From: an uncultured Porphyromonadaceae bacterium
Lineage (GTDB): Bacteria > Bacteroidota > Bacteroidia > Bacteroidales > Muribaculaceae
Assembly: GCA_947175715.1 (NCBI GenBank)
Contig: CAMWOD010000086.1
Span: 1 to 6,007, forward strand
DNA: 6,007 nucleotides
Reading direction: 5' to 3'
Part shown: positions 5,508 to 6,007 of the stretch, one piece after another
Layout: every line of letters begins with the position of its first letter
How positions within the stretch are numbered: the first letter of the stretch is position 1
Position numbers and translations under genes: made by a program
The notes under the pieces: generated by a model
What the model was told of the DNA's origin: nothing
The model's input: only the letters and a program-made list of their open reading frames with translations
Databases searched by the model: none

Positions 5508-6007
5508 ATGGCTATTTTAACTTTCCAGAAACCCGACAAGGTGCTTATGCTCGAAGCCGACAACTTCTTCGGTAAATTTGAGTTCAAACCCTTGGAGCCA
5601 GGCTATGGTATCACCGTGGGCAACGCCCTGCGTCGCGTGCTTCTCGCATCGCTCGAAGGCTTCGCCATCTCGTCAATAAAGATTGACGGCGTAAAGCACG
5701 AATTCGATACCATTCCCGGAGTCAAGGAAGATGTGCAAAACATCATCCTCAACCTCAAGAAGGTAGACCTCAAGCAGATCGTAGAAGACACCGAGAGCGA
5801 GAAAGCCACTATTACCGTTGCGGGGCAGGAGGTGTTCAAGGCCGGTGACATTGGCAAGGCACTCACAGGGTTTGAAGTACTCAACCCCGACCTTGTAATC
5901 TGTCATTTGGATCCCGACGCACGTTTCCAGATCGAACTTACCATCAACAAAGGTCGTGGATGGGTCCCCGCCGAAGAAAATCAATGCATCAACGACGACA
6001 TCAACGT
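5508..6007 (+). CDS. rpoA: DNA-directed RNA polymerase alpha subunit (5' part, cut by window end)
   Basis: The first 166 codons plus two bases are present and the frame is open at the right edge. The alpha subunit dimerises to start RNA polymerase assembly and carries the C-terminal domain that contacts upstream promoter DNA and activators; only the N-terminal domain is visible. Signatures are MAILTFQKPDKVLMLEADNF at the start, PLEPGYGITVGNALRRVLLA (28-47, the dimerisation helix with the conserved NALRR), HEFDTIPGVKEDV (64-76), and NLKKVDLK. The insert-domain region continues through GFEVLNPDLVICHLD (121-135) to NKGRGWVPAEEN. The ATG at 5508 follows rpsD by 17 bases. The downstream gene, normally rplQ, is outside the window. 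Confidence 0.97.
   Translation, partial: MAILTFQKPDKVLMLEADNFFGKFEFKPLEPGYGITVGNALRRVLLASLEGFAISSIKIDGVKHEFDTIPGVKEDVQNIILNLKKVDLKQIVEDTESEKATITVAGQEVFKAGDIGKALTGFEVLNPDLVICHLDPDARFQIELTINKGRGWVPAEENQCINDDIN

Noticed and set aside
1..6007. Mobile elements, CRISPR arrays, tRNA genes or direct repeats
   Set aside because: None seen. Apart from the rpsK-rpsD gap the window is an ordinary conserved ribosomal protein operon.

Overview
The window is a single stretch of the conserved spc-alpha ribosomal protein operon, all on the + strand. It holds rpsE, rpmD, rplO, secY, map, infA, rpmJ, rpsM, rpsK, rpsD and the first 166 codons of rpoA, which runs off the right edge. The lineage is most likely Bacteroidota, probably order Bacteroidales. 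The evidence is the gene order secY-map-infA-rpmJ-rpsM-rpsK-rpsD-rpoA with no adk, a zinc-ligand-free L36 of the type I remember from Bacteroides, A-rich leaders without Shine-Dalgarno sequences before the genes, and a TAnnTTTG-type promoter element. I did not resolve genus or species. The DNA is fairly GC-rich by eye, with AT-rich spacers.

Layout: 16-1207 carries the end of the spc group (S5, L30, L15). The L15 stop overlaps the SecY start by one base at 1207. Positions 1207-3391 hold secY (Sec translocon channel) and map (methionine aminopeptidase), which serve protein export and N-terminal processing. Positions 3415-3787 hold infA (IF-1) and rpmJ (L36). A short AT-rich spacer at 3788-3826 carries a probable internal promoter. 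The alpha group follows: S13, S11, S4 and the RNA polymerase alpha subunit. Two small genes, rpmD (556-735) and rpmJ (3671-3787), are easy to miss because of their length.

The most interesting part is the 277-base gap between rpsK and rpsD (4608-4884), by far the largest in an otherwise tightly packed operon (spacers of 10-52 bases, one overlap). By hand I find two nested RNA structures in it. The first is a three-way junction at 4620-4709. The second is a long arm at 4763-4858 directly before the S4 gene. The second arm reproduces, in topology and partly in sequence, helix 18 of 16S rRNA (the 530-loop pseudoknot), which lies in the region that S4 binds. It even contains AGCCGCGG and a GGCUAU partner strand. 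I interpret it as an S4 autoregulatory leader working by rRNA mimicry. This is an inference from hand folding and needs covariation and binding tests.

Together the genes couple synthesis of both ribosomal subunits, translation initiation, membrane insertion, N-terminal Met removal and transcription. The internal promoter and the S4 leader would allow the S13-S11 and S4-alpha parts to be adjusted separately.
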